A stretch of 64,000 nucleotides of DNA from Stenotrophomonas maltophilia (GCF_003970865.1 NZ_RXLZ01000012.1:1-64000); one strand, 5' to 3'. Positions 38,740-47,974 are shown, numbered from the stretch's first letter. The notes: a model not told the origin generated them from the sequence alone. Made by a program: numbers and translations.

Positions 38740-39567
38740 TCAGCGCACGTCCTGCACCTGGCGCTGGCCGTCCAGCACCACCACGTGGTCGGCCAGGGCG
38801 GGCAGGGCACGCAGCGCCTGGCGGCTGACCCGCTCGTAGTACTGCACGAAGCGCTCCAGCTGTGGCCGGCTCATGCCGTGCCGGCCCGGCTGCGCGGCCT
38901 GCAGGTTCTGCTCCTGCTGCCAGCGCCAGCGCGGTACCACCGAGAAATCCGGCGGCTGCAGGAACCACAGGCGGTCGCAGCGTTGCCACAGTGCCGGGTA
39001 GTCGCGAGCCAGCGCCTGGTTGCACCAGCGCCGCCAACGGCCATCGGCGTCGGCCTCGCGTTCCAGTGCGTTCAACGGGCTGTCCAGCGCGTCGTCATCC
39101 TGCGCGGGTGTGCCCAGGAACCAGCCTTCGAAGACCAGCAGGTCCAGCGGTTGCTGCAGCTGCGGCCATTGCGCTTCGGGCAGGCGTTCATCGGCCAGCT
39201 TGTCGAAGCGCGGCATCGCGAAAGGCTGGCGTGCGGCCACGGCGTCCAGCACTGCGTGGGCCAGCGGCAGATCATGGGTGCCCGGCGGGCCGCGGGTGAT
39301 CAGCAGAGGGTGCACCTGGCGGGCCAGCCGCTGGCGCTGTGCGCGGGTCAGGTAGACATCATCAATCGACAGCGTGGCCGCATTCAGGCCGCGTGACTGG
39401 GCGCGCGCCACCACCTGTGTGGCCAGCGTCGATTTGCCGCTCCCCTGCAGGCCGCTGATCGCCAATACTGGAACCGCTGCACCGCTGCCCAGTGCATCGT
39501 CCAGCACCTGTTCGGCCAATGTTTCGGGGAATCCTTTCACCTGGGGCATATACGCAGCAGCGGCCAT
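38740..39567 (-). CDS. P-loop kinase, D-glycerate 3-kinase-like
   Basis: This 275-residue P-loop kinase resembles plant D-glycerate 3-kinase and yeast Tda10. It has a Walker A motif GLQGSGKST (about 38-46), the S-I-D-D-V-Y-L-T block (about 68-75), the RGPPGTHDLPL segment and L-L-V-F-E-G-W-F-L-G (about 145). The substrate is likely glycerate, but this is inferred from family only. A TATTGT box stands 6 nt before the ATG with no ribosome site. It is divergent from pdxH by 40 bp. Confidence 0.75.
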   Translation of the reverse strand: MAAAAYMPQVKGFPETLAEQVLDDALGSGAAVPVLAISGLQGSGKSTLATQVVARAQSRGLNAATLSIDDVYLTRAQRQRLARQVHPLLITRGPPGTHDLPLAHAVLDAVAARQPFAMPRFDKLADERLPEAQWPQLQQPLDLLVFEGWFLGTPAQDDDALDSPLNALEREADADGRWRRWCNQALARDYPALWQRCDRLWFLQPPDFSVVPRWRWQQEQNLQAAQPGRHGMSRPQLERFVQYYERVSRQALRALPALADHVVVLDGQRQVQDVR

Positions 39568-39573
39568 GCAGCC

Positions 39574-39579
39574 ACAATA
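39574..39579 (-). promoter_or_regulatory. -10-like box adjacent to the kinase start
   Basis: On the minus strand TATTGT ends 6 nt before the ATG. It lies in the 40-bp divergent region shared with pdxH. Confidence 0.35.
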
Positions 39580-39607
39580 GCCCAATCCGTGTGAGAAGAA
39601 CGCAATC

Positions 39608-40207
39608 ATGAGCGACCTGTACGCCGAAGCCCTGTCCACGTTTGCCGGCCTGTTCGAAGAGGCCAAACAGAGCCGCGAGGTCGAGCCGAACGCGATGACC
39701 GTGGCCACCGCTGATACGCAGGGCCGTCCCTCGGCACGCACCGTGCTGCTGAAGGCGTTCGATGAGCGCGGCTTCGTCTTCTACACCCACCTGGACAGCC
39801 ACAAGGGCCAGGAGCTGCAGGCCAATCCGCAGGCCGCGCTGTTGTTCCTGTGGCGCAGCCTGCGCGAGGCCGGCATCCAGGTGCGCATTGAAGGCCGTGT
39901 GGAGCAGGTCGCCGATGCCGAAGCCGATGCCTATTTCGCCAGCCGCCCGCGCATGAGCCAGATCGGCGCGTGGGCCTCGCAGCAGTCGAAGACGCTGGCG
40001 ACGCGCGAGGAATTCGACGCGCGCGTGGCCGAGGTCGAAGCCCGCTTCGAGGGCAAGGACGTGCCGCGCCCGGAGGGCTGGAGCGGCCTGCGCGTGGTGC
40101 CCGACCGCATCGAGTTCTGGTACGGCGCGCAGTTCCGCCTGCACGAACGCTGGCGCTATGAGGCCGGTGCCGAAGGGCGCTGGAGCAAGCGCCTGCTGTA
40201 CCCGTAA
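39608..40207 (+). CDS. pdxH: Pyridoxine/pyridoxamine 5'-phosphate oxidase
   Basis: This 199-residue FMN enzyme oxidises pyridoxine or pyridoxamine phosphate to pyridoxal phosphate. FMN- and substrate-binding blocks [16 protein letters not shown]-x-K-G and the C-terminal RxHxR-type tail (FRLHERWRY) with W-x-x-x-R-L-x-P are intact. The length is normal. The ribosome site is weak (AGAAG). Confidence 0.95.
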   Translation: MSDLYAEALSTFAGLFEEAKQSREVEPNAMTVATADTQGRPSARTVLLKAFDERGFVFYTHLDSHKGQELQANPQAALLFLWRSLREAGIQVRIEGRVEQVADAEADAYFASRPRMSQIGAWASQQSKTLATREEFDARVAEVEARFEGKDVPRPEGWSGLRVVPDRIEFWYGAQFRLHERWRYEAGAEGRWSKRLLYP

Positions 40208-40216
40208 GGCTGCCCG

Positions 40217-40576
40217 ATGCAACGCCTGCCGCTGTACCGCGTGGTGGTGTTCGTGCCATCGGTAGCACTGGATGCGGTGAAGCAGGGCATCCTGGCGGTG
40301 GACGCGCTGGCGGCCGGCGACTACGAACACGGTATGTGGTGGTCGGCGCCGGGGTTCGAGCAGTTCCGCCCGCGCGTGTGTGCGTCGCCCGCACAGGGTG
40401 AGGCGGGTCGCACCGAAGTGGTCGCCAGCGTGCGCCTGGAATTCTGCCTGCCACGCGACGCGCAGCGGCTGCAGCGCATCTTCGAACAGGGCATCGCGCC
40501 GCATCACCCGTGGCAGGTGCCGGTGGTGCAGGTAGAGGAAATCGAGCTGCTGCTGGCCGACGGGCGGCTGTTGTAG
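40217..40576 (+). CDS. Small NIF3/YqfO-like protein
   Basis: This 119-residue protein resembles the CutA-like insert domain of NIF3/YqfO proteins that occurs alone in many Proteobacteria. Residues 5-14 and 64-72 form the expected beta strands, with H-P-W-Q-V-P-V-V-Q-V-E-E-I-E near the end. The function is unknown. It lies 9 bp after pdxH and is probably cotranscribed. Its TAG stop is within the GTAG head of a SMAG repeat. Confidence 0.68.
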   Translation: MQRLPLYRVVVFVPSVALDAVKQGILAVDALAAGDYEHGMWWSAPGFEQFRPRVCASPAQGEAGRTEVVASVRLEFCLPRDAQRLQRIFEQGIAPHHPWQVPVVQVEEIELLLADGRLL

Positions 40577-40641
40577 AGTCGAGCCATGCTCGGCTGCTGT
40601 TGCTCTGGCGCGCAAGGCAGCCGAGCATGGCTCGAGTCTAC
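40573..40641. repeat. SMAG inverted pair
   Basis: Two palindromes of the CGAGCCATGCTCG type lie head to head, with GTAG at 40573 and CTAC ending at 40641. The pair could fold into one long hairpin of about 30 bp with internal mismatches and so act as a terminator for pdxH and the following small gene. Confidence 0.88.
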
Positions 40642-40738
40642 CAAGGGCGGATTGTTGCACTCAGACCCATCCGCTTCATCTGCGGGCAGGCCAGCAACCG
40701 GCACACTCCAACGAATGTCCTCTACTTCCGGAGTTGCC

Positions 40739-41197
40739 ATGCCCTCCTGGCGTTGCCTGTTTGCGTTGCCGCCGCGTCACGGCGTGGAAGCACTCCTGCT
40801 CCTGCTTGCCCGCATTGTCGCCGGCGTGATGTTCTGCGTGTCCGGCTGGAACAAGGTGTTCACCGATGCGGGGCGCGAGCGCATGGTGCATACGTTGGTC
40901 GATGCGGGGATCCCGTTCCCGGTGTTCAGTGCGCCGGTGCTCGGCGGCATTGAATGGATTGCGGGCGGCCTGCTGGTGCTGGGCGTGCTCAGCCGGCCCT
41001 CGGCGTTGCTGCTGGCAGGTATCTGCGCGGTGGCTGCATTGACTGATGGCATCGCGCGCATTCCTGCCGGGCTGAGCGTGCCGGATTGGCTGAGCTGGTT
41101 CTTCTATCTCAGCGAAGTGCCGCTGGGTGTGCTGCTGTTGTGGATTGCCGCAGTGGGGAGTGGACGGTTCGCCATCGAAGCGCGCTGGGCACGCTGA
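40739..41197 (+). CDS. DoxX-family membrane protein
   Basis: This 152-residue protein is of the DoxX type. Four hydrophobic helices are seen (about 18-38, 58-78, 84-105 and 118-140), and the first carries the R-x-x-x-G-x-x-F-x-x-x-G-x-x-K pattern common in the family. Some relatives join electron-transfer or thiosulfate-oxidation complexes, but most have no known role. The ATG has GGAG seven nt upstream; an open frame further upstream lies within a SMAG repeat and is not coding. Confidence 0.75.
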   Translation: MPSWRCLFALPPRHGVEALLLLLARIVAGVMFCVSGWNKVFTDAGRERMVHTLVDAGIPFPVFSAPVLGGIEWIAGGLLVLGVLSRPSALLLAGICAVAALTDGIARIPAGLSVPDWLSWFFYLSEVPLGVLLLWIAAVGSGRFAIEARWAR

Positions 41198-41233
41198 TTG
41201 CACCTTCTTCTGCGCCCGGCCGACGAGCGTGCT

Positions 41234-41319
41234 GTAGCGCCTGGGCGCTCCAGTAGATCCACGCCATGCGTGGATGGGGTGCTTGGGAAAAGCGGTGCGA
41301 ACCAAGGTTCGCACCCACC
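41234..41319. repeat. SMAG cluster after DoxX gene
   Basis: GTAG-headed palindromes lie at 41234 (stem AGCGCC-like) and 41253-41275 (stem ATCCACGC-CAT-GCGTGGAT). An inverted one lies at 41295-41319 (GTGCGAACC-AA-GGTTCGCAC followed by CCACC). They fill the space between convergent genes. Confidence 0.85.
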
Positions 41320-41332
41320 AGGCAACGAGTGG

Positions 41333-42916
41333 TTACAATCCCTCCGCGCGCAGCCAGCGCCACAGTGTGGTGCGTGATACGCCCAGCGCCTGTGCCATAC
41401 CCTCGCGATCGCTGCGATGTTCCTGCAGCAGCGCTTCCAGCTGTGCACGCGGCGGGCGCTTGCCGTTGCTTTCCACCGGTAGCGCAGCGGCGCCCTCATG
41501 CACCAGCTCGGGTGCCAGCTGCAGCAGTCGCGGAGCATCAATCAGCCCTTCAGCCGGCTGCCAGTGGATGCGCAGGCGATCCACCAGATTGCGCAGTTCG
41601 CGCACGTTGCCTGGCCAACCTGCGGCGGCCAGTACCGCCAGTGCATCCTCATCCAGAGGCCCGTCGATACCACGCAGCTGGCGGAAGAAATGCTGCGCCA
41701 GCAGCGGGATGTCACTGCGGCGTGCGCGCAGCGCGGGCAGGGCGATTCGCAGTGCGGCCAGCCGGTAGTACAGATCGCGGCGGAAGCTGCCGGCCGCAGC
41801 GCGCTGCTCCAGCGATTGCAGCGTGGCGGCCACCACGCGCAGGTCCACCGGGGTCGGTTCGGTAGCACCCACACGCAGCACTTCGCGCTCTTCCAGCACG
41901 CGCAGCAGGCGGGTCTGCAGCGGCAGCGGCAGTTCGCCGATTTCATCCAGGAACAGGGTGCCGCCGTCTGCGGCCTCGACCAGGCCGACACGGCCGCCAC
42001 GACGTGCGCCGGTGAAGGCGCCATCGCTGTAGCCGAACAGCTCCGCCTCCAGCAGCGATTCGCTGATGGCGCCACAGTTCAGCGCGACGAAGCGCCCACG
42101 ACGACCGCTGGCGGCGTGCAGCTGGCGTGCCACCAGTTCCTTGCCGGTGCCGGTTTCGCCGCTGACCAGCACGGTGCTGTCGTGCGGTGCATAGAGTGCG
42201 ATCTGTGCGCGTACCTGTGCCATCGCATCGCTGTCGCCGAGTAGTTCATGCGTGTCCGCACGCGCTGCCGGGCGCCGGCGTGGGGCGGATCGGTTGCCAC
42301 TGGAGCGGGCCAGCGTCTGGGTCAATTCCAGCGCATGTTCGAATGCCTGCCGCACCGAGTCGGCCGAATACAGCAGCACGCCGGGCAGGCCGGCCTGTTC
42401 GGCGTGGTCGATGGCCATGCCGGTGCCGACGATCACCTCGATGCCGTTGGCGCGCAGGTCGGCAATGCAGTCGCGCGCGTCCTCGCGGGTGACGAAACGG
42501 CGATGCTCGATATCCAGGCCGAAACTCTGCTGGAAGTTGCTGAACACCGGTACGTCACTGGCGTGGGTGACCAGGCCGATGCGGCTGGCGATGCGCCGCG
42601 CACGCGCCAGCGCTTCCATCAGGTCGAAGCCGTTGGCCTGGATCGGCACCAGCGGCAGCTCCAGCCGGCCGCGCAGCCAGGCCGCGTTGGAGCCGCCGGC
42701 AATCACCACATCGCAATGCTCGCGGCGCAGGCGCTGGCCGATCACGTCCACCGCTTCCTCGAATCCGAGGTTGATCTGCTCGATGCGTGCGCGGCGGTCG
42801 AATTCGGGAATGACGTCGCCGAGCAGTCCGGTCAGCCGCGAGACGCTGACGGTCCAGATCACCGGGCGACCGGGGTCGGCATCGGTGTGGCGCAGGGGCG
42901 AGCGGGGTAGGTACAT
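41333..42916 (-). CDS. prpR: Propionate catabolism regulator PrpR
   Basis: This 527-residue sigma-54 activator senses 2-methylcitrate in related bacteria and turns on the prp genes. It has the PrpR_N sensor domain (about 20-190), a AAA+ domain with Walker A GETGTGKE (253-260) and the sigma-54-contacting GAFTGA loop (299-304), and a Fis-type helix-turn-helix at the C terminus (MAQALGVSRTTLWRWL). All activator motifs are intact. Starts at ATG 42952 or TTG 42961 are possible, but they would place the N terminus over the operator repeats. No start has a ribosome site. It is divergent from prpB. Confidence 0.92.
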   Translation of the reverse strand: MYLPRSPLRHTDADPGRPVIWTVSVSRLTGLLGDVIPEFDRRARIEQINLGFEEAVDVIGQRLRREHCDVVIAGGSNAAWLRGRLELPLVPIQANGFDLMEALARARRIASRIGLVTHASDVPVFSNFQQSFGLDIEHRRFVTREDARDCIADLRANGIEVIVGTGMAIDHAEQAGLPGVLLYSADSVRQAFEHALELTQTLARSSGNRSAPRRRPAARADTHELLGDSDAMAQVRAQIALYAPHDSTVLVSGETGTGKELVARQLHAASGRRGRFVALNCGAISESLLEAELFGYSDGAFTGARRGGRVGLVEAADGGTLFLDEIGELPLPLQTRLLRVLEEREVLRVGATEPTPVDLRVVAATLQSLEQRAAAGSFRRDLYYRLAALRIALPALRARRSDIPLLAQHFFRQLRGIDGPLDEDALAVLAAAGWPGNVRELRNLVDRLRIHWQPAEGLIDAPRLLQLAPELVHEGAAALPVESNGKRPPRAQLEALLQEHRSDREGMAQALGVSRTTLWRWLRAEGL

Positions 42917-42937
42917 GGCGGCAGGAGGTGGGCGGGG

Positions 42938-42977
42938 TGTTTCATGATACATCTGTTTCAATGTTTCATATGTTTCA
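42938..42977. promoter_or_regulatory. Four TGTTTCA repeats, probable PrpR operator
   Basis: The heptamer TGTTTCA occurs at 42938, 42954, 42962 and 42971 on the plus strand, in the region between prpR and prpB and 45 bp upstream of the sigma-54 promoter. This is the position of an enhancer for a sigma-54 activator. Assignment to PrpR is inferred from location. Confidence 0.6.
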
Positions 42978-43021
42978 CTGTTGCGTGGGCGTCATTCCCG
43001 TGAAATCAACGGCTTGCAGCT

Positions 43022-43037
43022 TGGCATGGTGTTTGCG
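43022..43037 (+). promoter_or_regulatory. Sigma-54 promoter of prpB
   Basis: TGGCATG-GTGT-TTGCG matches the -24/-12 consensus, with GG at 43023-43024 and GC at 43035-43036 exactly 10 bp apart. Transcription should begin near 43048, about 23 bp before the prpB ATG. It agrees with PrpR being a sigma-54 activator. Confidence 0.85.
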
Positions 43038-43070
43038 CTCTCTATCCTGTACTTCAACCTGGATTGCCGC

Positions 43071-43964
43071 ATGACCGCTTCCACTCCTTTCTCCGCCGGT
43101 GCCCGCTTCCGTGAGGCGCTGGCTGCCGAATCGCCGCTGCAGGTGATCGGCGCGATCAACGCCAACCACGCCCTGCTGGCCAAGCGCGCCGGCTTCCGCG
43201 CCATCTACCTGTCCGGCGGCGGTGTTGCCGCGGGCTCGCTGGGCCTGCCGGACCTGGGCATCAACACCCTGGAAGACGTGCTGGTGGACGTGCGCCGCAT
43301 CACCGATGTCTGCGACCTGCCGTTGATGGTCGACATCGATACCGGCTTCGGCCCGAGCGCGTTCAACATCGCGCGCACCGTGAAGTCGCTGATCAAGGCC
43401 GGCGCGGCCGCCTGCCACATCGAAGACCAGGTTGGCGCCAAGCGCTGCGGTCACCGTCCGGGCAAGGAAATCGTCTCGCAGGGTGAAATGGTCGACCGCG
43501 TGAAGGCTGCCGCCGATGCCAAGACCGATCCGGACTTCTTCCTGATCGCGCGTACCGACGCCATCCAGGTGGACGGCGTGGACAAGGCCATCGAGCGCGC
43601 CATTGCCTGTGTCGAGGCCGGTGCCGACGGCATCTTCGCCGAGGCCGCCTACGACCTGGACACCTACCGCCGCTTCGTCGACGCGGTGAAGGTGCCGGTG
43701 CTGGCCAACATCACCGAATTCGGTGCCACCCCGCTGTTCAGCCGCGATGAACTGGCGTCGGCCGGCGTTGCCATCCAGCTGTTCCCGCTGTCGGCCTTCC
43801 GCGCAGCCAACAAGGCCGCCGAGAACGTCTACCAGTCGGTGCGCCGCGATGGTCATCAGCGCAATGTGGTGGAGACCATGCAGACTCGCGAAGAACTCTA
43901 CGACCGCATCGGCTACCACGCCTTCGAGCAGCAGCTCGATGCACTGTTCGCCGCCAAGAAATAA
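43071..43964 (+). CDS. prpB: 2-methylisocitrate lyase
   Basis: This 297-residue enzyme splits 2-methylisocitrate into pyruvate and succinate, the last step of the methylcitrate cycle. The metal ligands in V-D-I-D-T-G (Asp88, Asp90) and the catalytic KRCGH motif (124-128, Cys126) are intact. The ATG is the first after the predicted transcription start. An in-frame ATG further upstream lies before the promoter and is excluded. It leads the prpB-prpC-acnD series. Confidence 0.96.
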   Translation: MTASTPFSAGARFREALAAESPLQVIGAINANHALLAKRAGFRAIYLSGGGVAAGSLGLPDLGINTLEDVLVDVRRITDVCDLPLMVDIDTGFGPSAFNIARTVKSLIKAGAAACHIEDQVGAKRCGHRPGKEIVSQGEMVDRVKAAADAKTDPDFFLIARTDAIQVDGVDKAIERAIACVEAGADGIFAEAAYDLDTYRRFVDAVKVPVLANITEFGATPLFSRDELASAGVAIQLFPLSAFRAANKAAENVYQSVRRDGHQRNVVETMQTREELYDRIGYHAFEQQLDALFAAKK

Positions 43965-44000
43965 GCAGTACCCTGCACCATCAGTTTTCGGAGGGAAAAC

Positions 44001-45158
44001 ATGAACGATACGACTGCAACCCCGACCTTCAAGCCGAAGAAGTCCGTGGCCCTGTCCGGCACCGCTGCCGGCAACACCGCGCTGTGCAGCGTGGGCCGTA
44101 GTGGCAACGACCTGCACTACCGTGGCTACGACATCCTGGATCTGGCCAACACCAGCGAGTTCGAGGAAATCGCCTACCTGCTGGTGCACGGCAAGCTGCC
44201 GACCCGCGCCGAGCTGGTTTCGTACAAGGCCAAGCTGAAGTCGCTGCGCGGCATTCCGGCTGCGGTGAAGGCGGCGCTGGAAGAGCTGCCGCCGTCGGCA
44301 CACCCGATGGACGTGATGCGCACCGGCGTGTCCGTGCTCGGCTGCGTGGCGCCGGAGAAGGATGACCACAACCATCCGGGCGCGCGTGACATCGCCGACA
44401 AGCTGATGGCCTGCCTCGGTTCGATGCTGCTGTACTGGTACCACTGGAGCCACAACGGCCGCGCCATCGACGTGGAAACCGACGATGACTCGATCGGTGG
44501 CCACTTCCTGCACCTGCTGCACGGCGAGAAGCCGCAGGAATCGTGGGTGAAGGCGATGCACACCTCGCTGATCCTGTACGCCGAACACGAGTTCAACGCC
44601 TCGACCTTCACCTGCCGCGTCATCGCCGGTACCGGCAGCGACATGTACAGCGCGATCTGCGGTGGCATCGGTGCCCTGCGCGGTCCGAAGCACGGCGGTG
44701 CCAACGAAGTGGCATTCGAAGTGCAGAAGCGTTACGACACCCCCGATGAGGCCGAGGAAGACATCAAGGCCCGCGTCGAGCGCAAGGAAGTGGTGATCGG
44801 TTTCGGCCACCCGGTCTACACCGTCTCCGATCCGCGCAACAAGGTGATCAAGGACGTGGCCCGCGAGCTGTCCGAAGAGCAGTCCAGCATGAAGATGTAC
44901 GACATCGCCGAGCGTCTGGAATCGGTGATGTGGGACATCAAGAAGATGTTCCCGAACCTGGACTGGTTCAGCGCCGTCAGCTACCACATGATGGGCGTGC
45001 CGACCGCGATGTTCACTCCGCTGTTCGTGATCGCCCGCACCGCCGGCTGGAGCGCGCACATCGTCGAGCAGCGCATCGACGGCAAGATCATCCGTCCGAG
45101 CGCCAACTACATCGGTCCGGAAGACCGCGACTTCGTCGCCATCGACAAGCGCGCCTGA
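44001..45158 (+). CDS. prpC: 2-methylcitrate synthase
   Basis: This 385-residue citrate-synthase-family enzyme condenses propionyl-CoA with oxaloacetate to 2-methylcitrate. Catalytic residues are His231 (KHGGANE), His270 (GFGHPVY) and Asp321 (NLDWFSA). Its length is that of the PrpC type and lacks the extra N-terminal domain of GltA. A strong ribosome site (CGGAGGG) lies eight nt before the ATG. The gap to prpB is 36 bp. Confidence 0.95.
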   Translation: MNDTTATPTFKPKKSVALSGTAAGNTALCSVGRSGNDLHYRGYDILDLANTSEFEEIAYLLVHGKLPTRAELVSYKAKLKSLRGIPAAVKAALEELPPSAHPMDVMRTGVSVLGCVAPEKDDHNHPGARDIADKLMACLGSMLLYWYHWSHNGRAIDVETDDDSIGGHFLHLLHGEKPQESWVKAMHTSLILYAEHEFNASTFTCRVIAGTGSDMYSAICGGIGALRGPKHGGANEVAFEVQKRYDTPDEAEEDIKARVERKEVVIGFGHPVYTVSDPRNKVIKDVARELSEEQSSMKMYDIAERLESVMWDIKKMFPNLDWFSAVSYHMMGVPTAMFTPLFVIARTAGWSAHIVEQRIDGKIIRPSANYIGPEDRDFVAIDKRA

Positions 45159-45255
45159 TCCACCTGCTGTACCCATCCGGCCGGCAATGTGCCGGCCGGA
45201 TGCTTTCGCCGCCGCACCGCCGGCACCCGGCCCGCCTCAAGCACTCCGCCAGCCC

Positions 45256-47874
45256 ATGAATACCGATTACCGCAAGAACCTCCCCGGCAGCGCGCTGGAT
45301 TATTTCGACGCGCGTGCCGCTGTCGATGCGATCCAGCCCGGCGCCTACGCCACCCTGCCGTACACCTCGCGCGTGCTGGCCGAGAACCTGGTGCGCCGCT
45401 GCGATCCGGCCACGCTCAGCGATTCGCTGAAGCAGCTGATCGAGCGCCGTCGCGACCTGGATTTCCCGTGGTTCCCGGCGCGCGTTGTGTGTCACGACAT
45501 CCTCGGCCAGACCGCGCTGGTCGACCTGGCCGGCCTGCGTGATGCGATTGCCGACAAGGGCGGTGACCCGGCCAAGGTCAATCCGGTGGTGCCGGTGCAG
45601 CTGATCGTCGATCACTCGCTGGCAGTGGAATGTGGTGGTTTCGATCCGCAGGCGTTCGAGAAGAACCGCGCGATCGAAGATCGTCGCAATGAAGACCGTT
45701 TCCACTTCATCGACTGGACCAAGCTGGCCTTCGAGAACGTGGACGTGATTCCGCCGGGCAACGGCATCATGCACCAGATCAACCTGGAGAAGATGTCGCC
45801 GGTGGTCTACGTGCAGGACGGCGTGGCCTTCCCGGATACCTGCGTGGGCACCGACAGCCATACCCCGCACGTGGATGCACTGGGCGTGATCGCGATTGGT
45901 GTTGGCGGCCTGGAAGCGGAGAACGTGATGCTGGGCCGCGCGTCGTGGATGCGCCTGCCCGATACCGTCGGTGTCGAACTGAGTGGCCGCCCGCAGCCGG
46001 GCATCACCGCCACCGACGTGGTGCTGGCCCTGACCGAGTTCCTGCGCAAGGAGCGCGTGGTCGGTGCCTGGCTTGAATTCTTCGGCGAGGGTGCCGCGGC
46101 GCTGACCATCGGTGACCGCGCCACCATCTCCAACATGTGCCCCGAATACGGTGCCACCGCCGCGATGTTCTACATCGATGCGCAGACCACCGAGTACCTG
46201 CGCCTGACCGGTCGCGAGGAATCGCAGGTGGCGCTGGTGGAGAACTACGCACGCACCACCGGCCTGTGGGCCGACGATCTGGCCACCGCGCAGTACGAGC
46301 GTGTGCTGCGCTTCGACCTGTCCAGCGTGGTGCGCAACATGGCCGGCCCGTCCAACCCGCACAAGCGCGTGGCAACCGCCGAGCTGGCCGAGCGCGGCAT
46401 CGCCGACGAAGCGAAGCTGGAAGCCGGCAGGGCCGAGCAGGCGCAGGGCCTGATGCCCGATGGCGCGGTGATCATCGCCGCCATCACCAGCTGCACCAAC
46501 ACCTCCAACCCGCGCAACGTGATTGCCGCCGCACTGCTGGCGCGCAACGCCAACGCGCGTGGCCTGCAGCGCAAGCCGTGGGTGAAGTCGTCGCTGGCGC
46601 CGGGCTCGAAGGCCGTGCAGCTGTACCTGGAAGAGTCCGGCCTGCTGCCGGACCTGGAGCAGCTTGGCTTCGGCATCGTCGCCTTCGCCTGCACCACCTG
46701 CAACGGCATGAGCGGTGCGCTGGACCCGAAGATCCAGCAGGAAATCATCGACCGTGACCTGTACGCCACGGCTGTGCTGTCTGGCAACCGCAATTTCGAT
46801 GGCCGCATCCACCCGTACGCCAAGCAGGCCTTCCTGGCCTCGCCGCCGCTGGTGATCGCCTACGCCATCGCCGGCACCGTCCGCTTCGATATCGAGAAGG
46901 ACGTGCTGGGCGTGGATGCCGATGGCAACGAGGTGCGCCTGAAGGACATCTGGCCGAGCGACGCCGAGATCGACGCGGTGGTGAAGGCCTCGGTGAAGCC
47001 CGAGCAGTTCCGCAAGGTCTACAACCCGATGTTCAACGTGCGCGTGGAGCATGGCGCGGCGGTCAGCCCGCTGTACGACTGGCGCCCGCAGAGCACCTAC
47101 ATCCGCCGCCCGCCGTACTGGGAGGGTGCACTGGCCGGTGAGCGCACGCTGGCAGGGATGCGCGCGCTGGCGGTGCTGCCGGACAACATCACCACCGACC
47201 ACCTGTCGCCGTCCAACGCGATCATGGCGTCCAGTGCCGCCGGCGAATACCTGGCGAAGATGGGCCTGCCGGAAGAAGACTTCAACTCCTACGCCACCCA
47301 CCGCGGTGACCACCTGACCGCGCAGCGCGCCACGTTTGCCAATCCGAAGCTGTTCAACGAGATGGTGCGCAACGACGACGGCAGCGTGAAGCAGGGTTCG
47401 CTGGCGCGCGTGGAGCCGGAAGGCAAGGTCATGCGCATGTGGGAAGCGATCGAGACCTACATGGACCGCAAGCAGCCGCTGATCATCATCGCCGGTGCCG
47501 ACTACGGCCAGGGCAGCTCGCGTGACTGGGCCGCCAAGGGCGTGCGTCTGGCTGGCGTGGAGGCGATCGTGGCCGAGGGCTTCGAACGCATCCACCGCAC
47601 CAACCTGATCGGCATGGGCGTGCTGCCACTGGAGTTCAAGCCGGGCACCACCCGCCTGACCCTGGGCATCGACGGCACGGAGACCTTTGACGTGATCGGC
47701 GAGCGTACCCCGCGTGCCGAACTGACCCTGGTCATCCACCGCCGCGACGGCCAGGACGTGATCGTGCCGGTCACCTGCCGCCTGGACAGCGACGAGGAAG
47801 TAGCGATCTACGAAGCCGGCGGCGTGCTGCAGCGCTTCGCCCAAGACTTCCTGGAAGGCGCCAAGGTGGCGTGA
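45256..47874 (+). CDS. acnD: Fe/S-dependent 2-methylcitrate dehydratase AcnD
   Basis: This 872-residue aconitase-superfamily enzyme dehydrates 2-methylcitrate, with PrpF as helper. The [4Fe-4S] ligands are Cys413 (SCTNTS), Cys479 and Cys482 (CTTC), spaced as in aconitase. The swivel domain with the GADYGQGSSRD-type motif lies near residues 750-762. The ATG at 45256 is supported by similarity; the ribosome site is poor. It lies 97 bp after prpC and is followed by a GC hairpin. Confidence 0.95.
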   Translation: MNTDYRKNLPGSALDYFDARAAVDAIQPGAYATLPYTSRVLAENLVRRCDPATLSDSLKQLIERRRDLDFPWFPARVVCHDILGQTALVDLAGLRDAIADKGGDPAKVNPVVPVQLIVDHSLAVECGGFDPQAFEKNRAIEDRRNEDRFHFIDWTKLAFENVDVIPPGNGIMHQINLEKMSPVVYVQDGVAFPDTCVGTDSHTPHVDALGVIAIGVGGLEAENVMLGRASWMRLPDTVGVELSGRPQPGITATDVVLALTEFLRKERVVGAWLEFFGEGAAALTIGDRATISNMCPEYGATAAMFYIDAQTTEYLRLTGREESQVALVENYARTTGLWADDLATAQYERVLRFDLSSVVRNMAGPSNPHKRVATAELAERGIADEAKLEAGRAEQAQGLMPDGAVIIAAITSCTNTSNPRNVIAAALLARNANARGLQRKPWVKSSLAPGSKAVQLYLEESGLLPDLEQLGFGIVAFACTTCNGMSGALDPKIQQEIIDRDLYATAVLSGNRNFDGRIHPYAKQAFLASPPLVIAYAIAGTVRFDIEKDVLGVDADGNEVRLKDIWPSDAEIDAVVKASVKPEQFRKVYNPMFNVRVEHGAAVSPLYDWRPQSTYIRRPPYWEGALAGERTLAGMRALAVLPDNITTDHLSPSNAIMASSAAGEYLAKMGLPEEDFNSYATHRGDHLTAQRATFANPKLFNEMVRNDDGSVKQGSLARVEPEGKVMRMWEAIETYMDRKQPLIIIAGADYGQGSSRDWAAKGVRLAGVEAIVAEGFERIHRTNLIGMGVLPLEFKPGTTRLTLGIDGTETFDVIGERTPRAELTLVIHRRDGQDVIVPVTCRLDSDEEVAIYEAGGVLQRFAQDFLEGAKVA

Positions 47875-47888
47875 TAGCCGGCTGAATG

Positions 47889-47913
47889 CCTGCCCCCGGA
47901 GGCCGGGGGCGGG
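47889..47913 (+). terminator. GC hairpin after acnD
   Basis: A stem with 8 perfect pairs and up to 11 bp in total (core GCCCCCGG-AGG-CCGGGGGC) is followed by CTTGTCC rather than a T-run. It may partly stop transcription between acnD and the toxin-antitoxin pair. Confidence 0.5.
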
Positions 47914-47914
47914 C

Positions 47915-47943
47915 TTGTCCGACACCAGAGCGGGGCGCACACT
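47915..47943 (+). promoter_or_regulatory. Candidate parD promoter
   Basis: TTGTCC and CACACT are separated by 17 bp, 32 bp before parD. This is a plausible sigma-70 promoter that would make parDE-prpF-prpD partly independent of PrpR. Confidence 0.4.
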
Positions 47944-47946
47944 GAC

Positions 47947-47963
47947 TTGGCAAAAACTGCCAA
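47947..47963. promoter_or_regulatory. Palindromic operator before parD
   Basis: TTGGCA-AAAAC-TGCCAA is a perfect inverted repeat that ends just before the ribosome site AAAGGAG. Autorepression by the ParD ribbon-helix-helix dimer is the likely use. Confidence 0.55.
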
Positions 47964-47974
47964 AGGAGAGTTTC

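Noticed and set aside
40586-40738. N-terminal extension of the DoxX protein
   Set aside because: The added 51 codons translate the SMAG pair. The ATG at 40739 has a ribosome site and gives the normal length.
41333-42961. Longer PrpR starting at TTG 42961 or ATG 42952
   Set aside because: The extra residues are encoded by the TGTTTCA operator repeats and are not part of the PrpR sensor domain; the ATG at 42916 gives the usual length.
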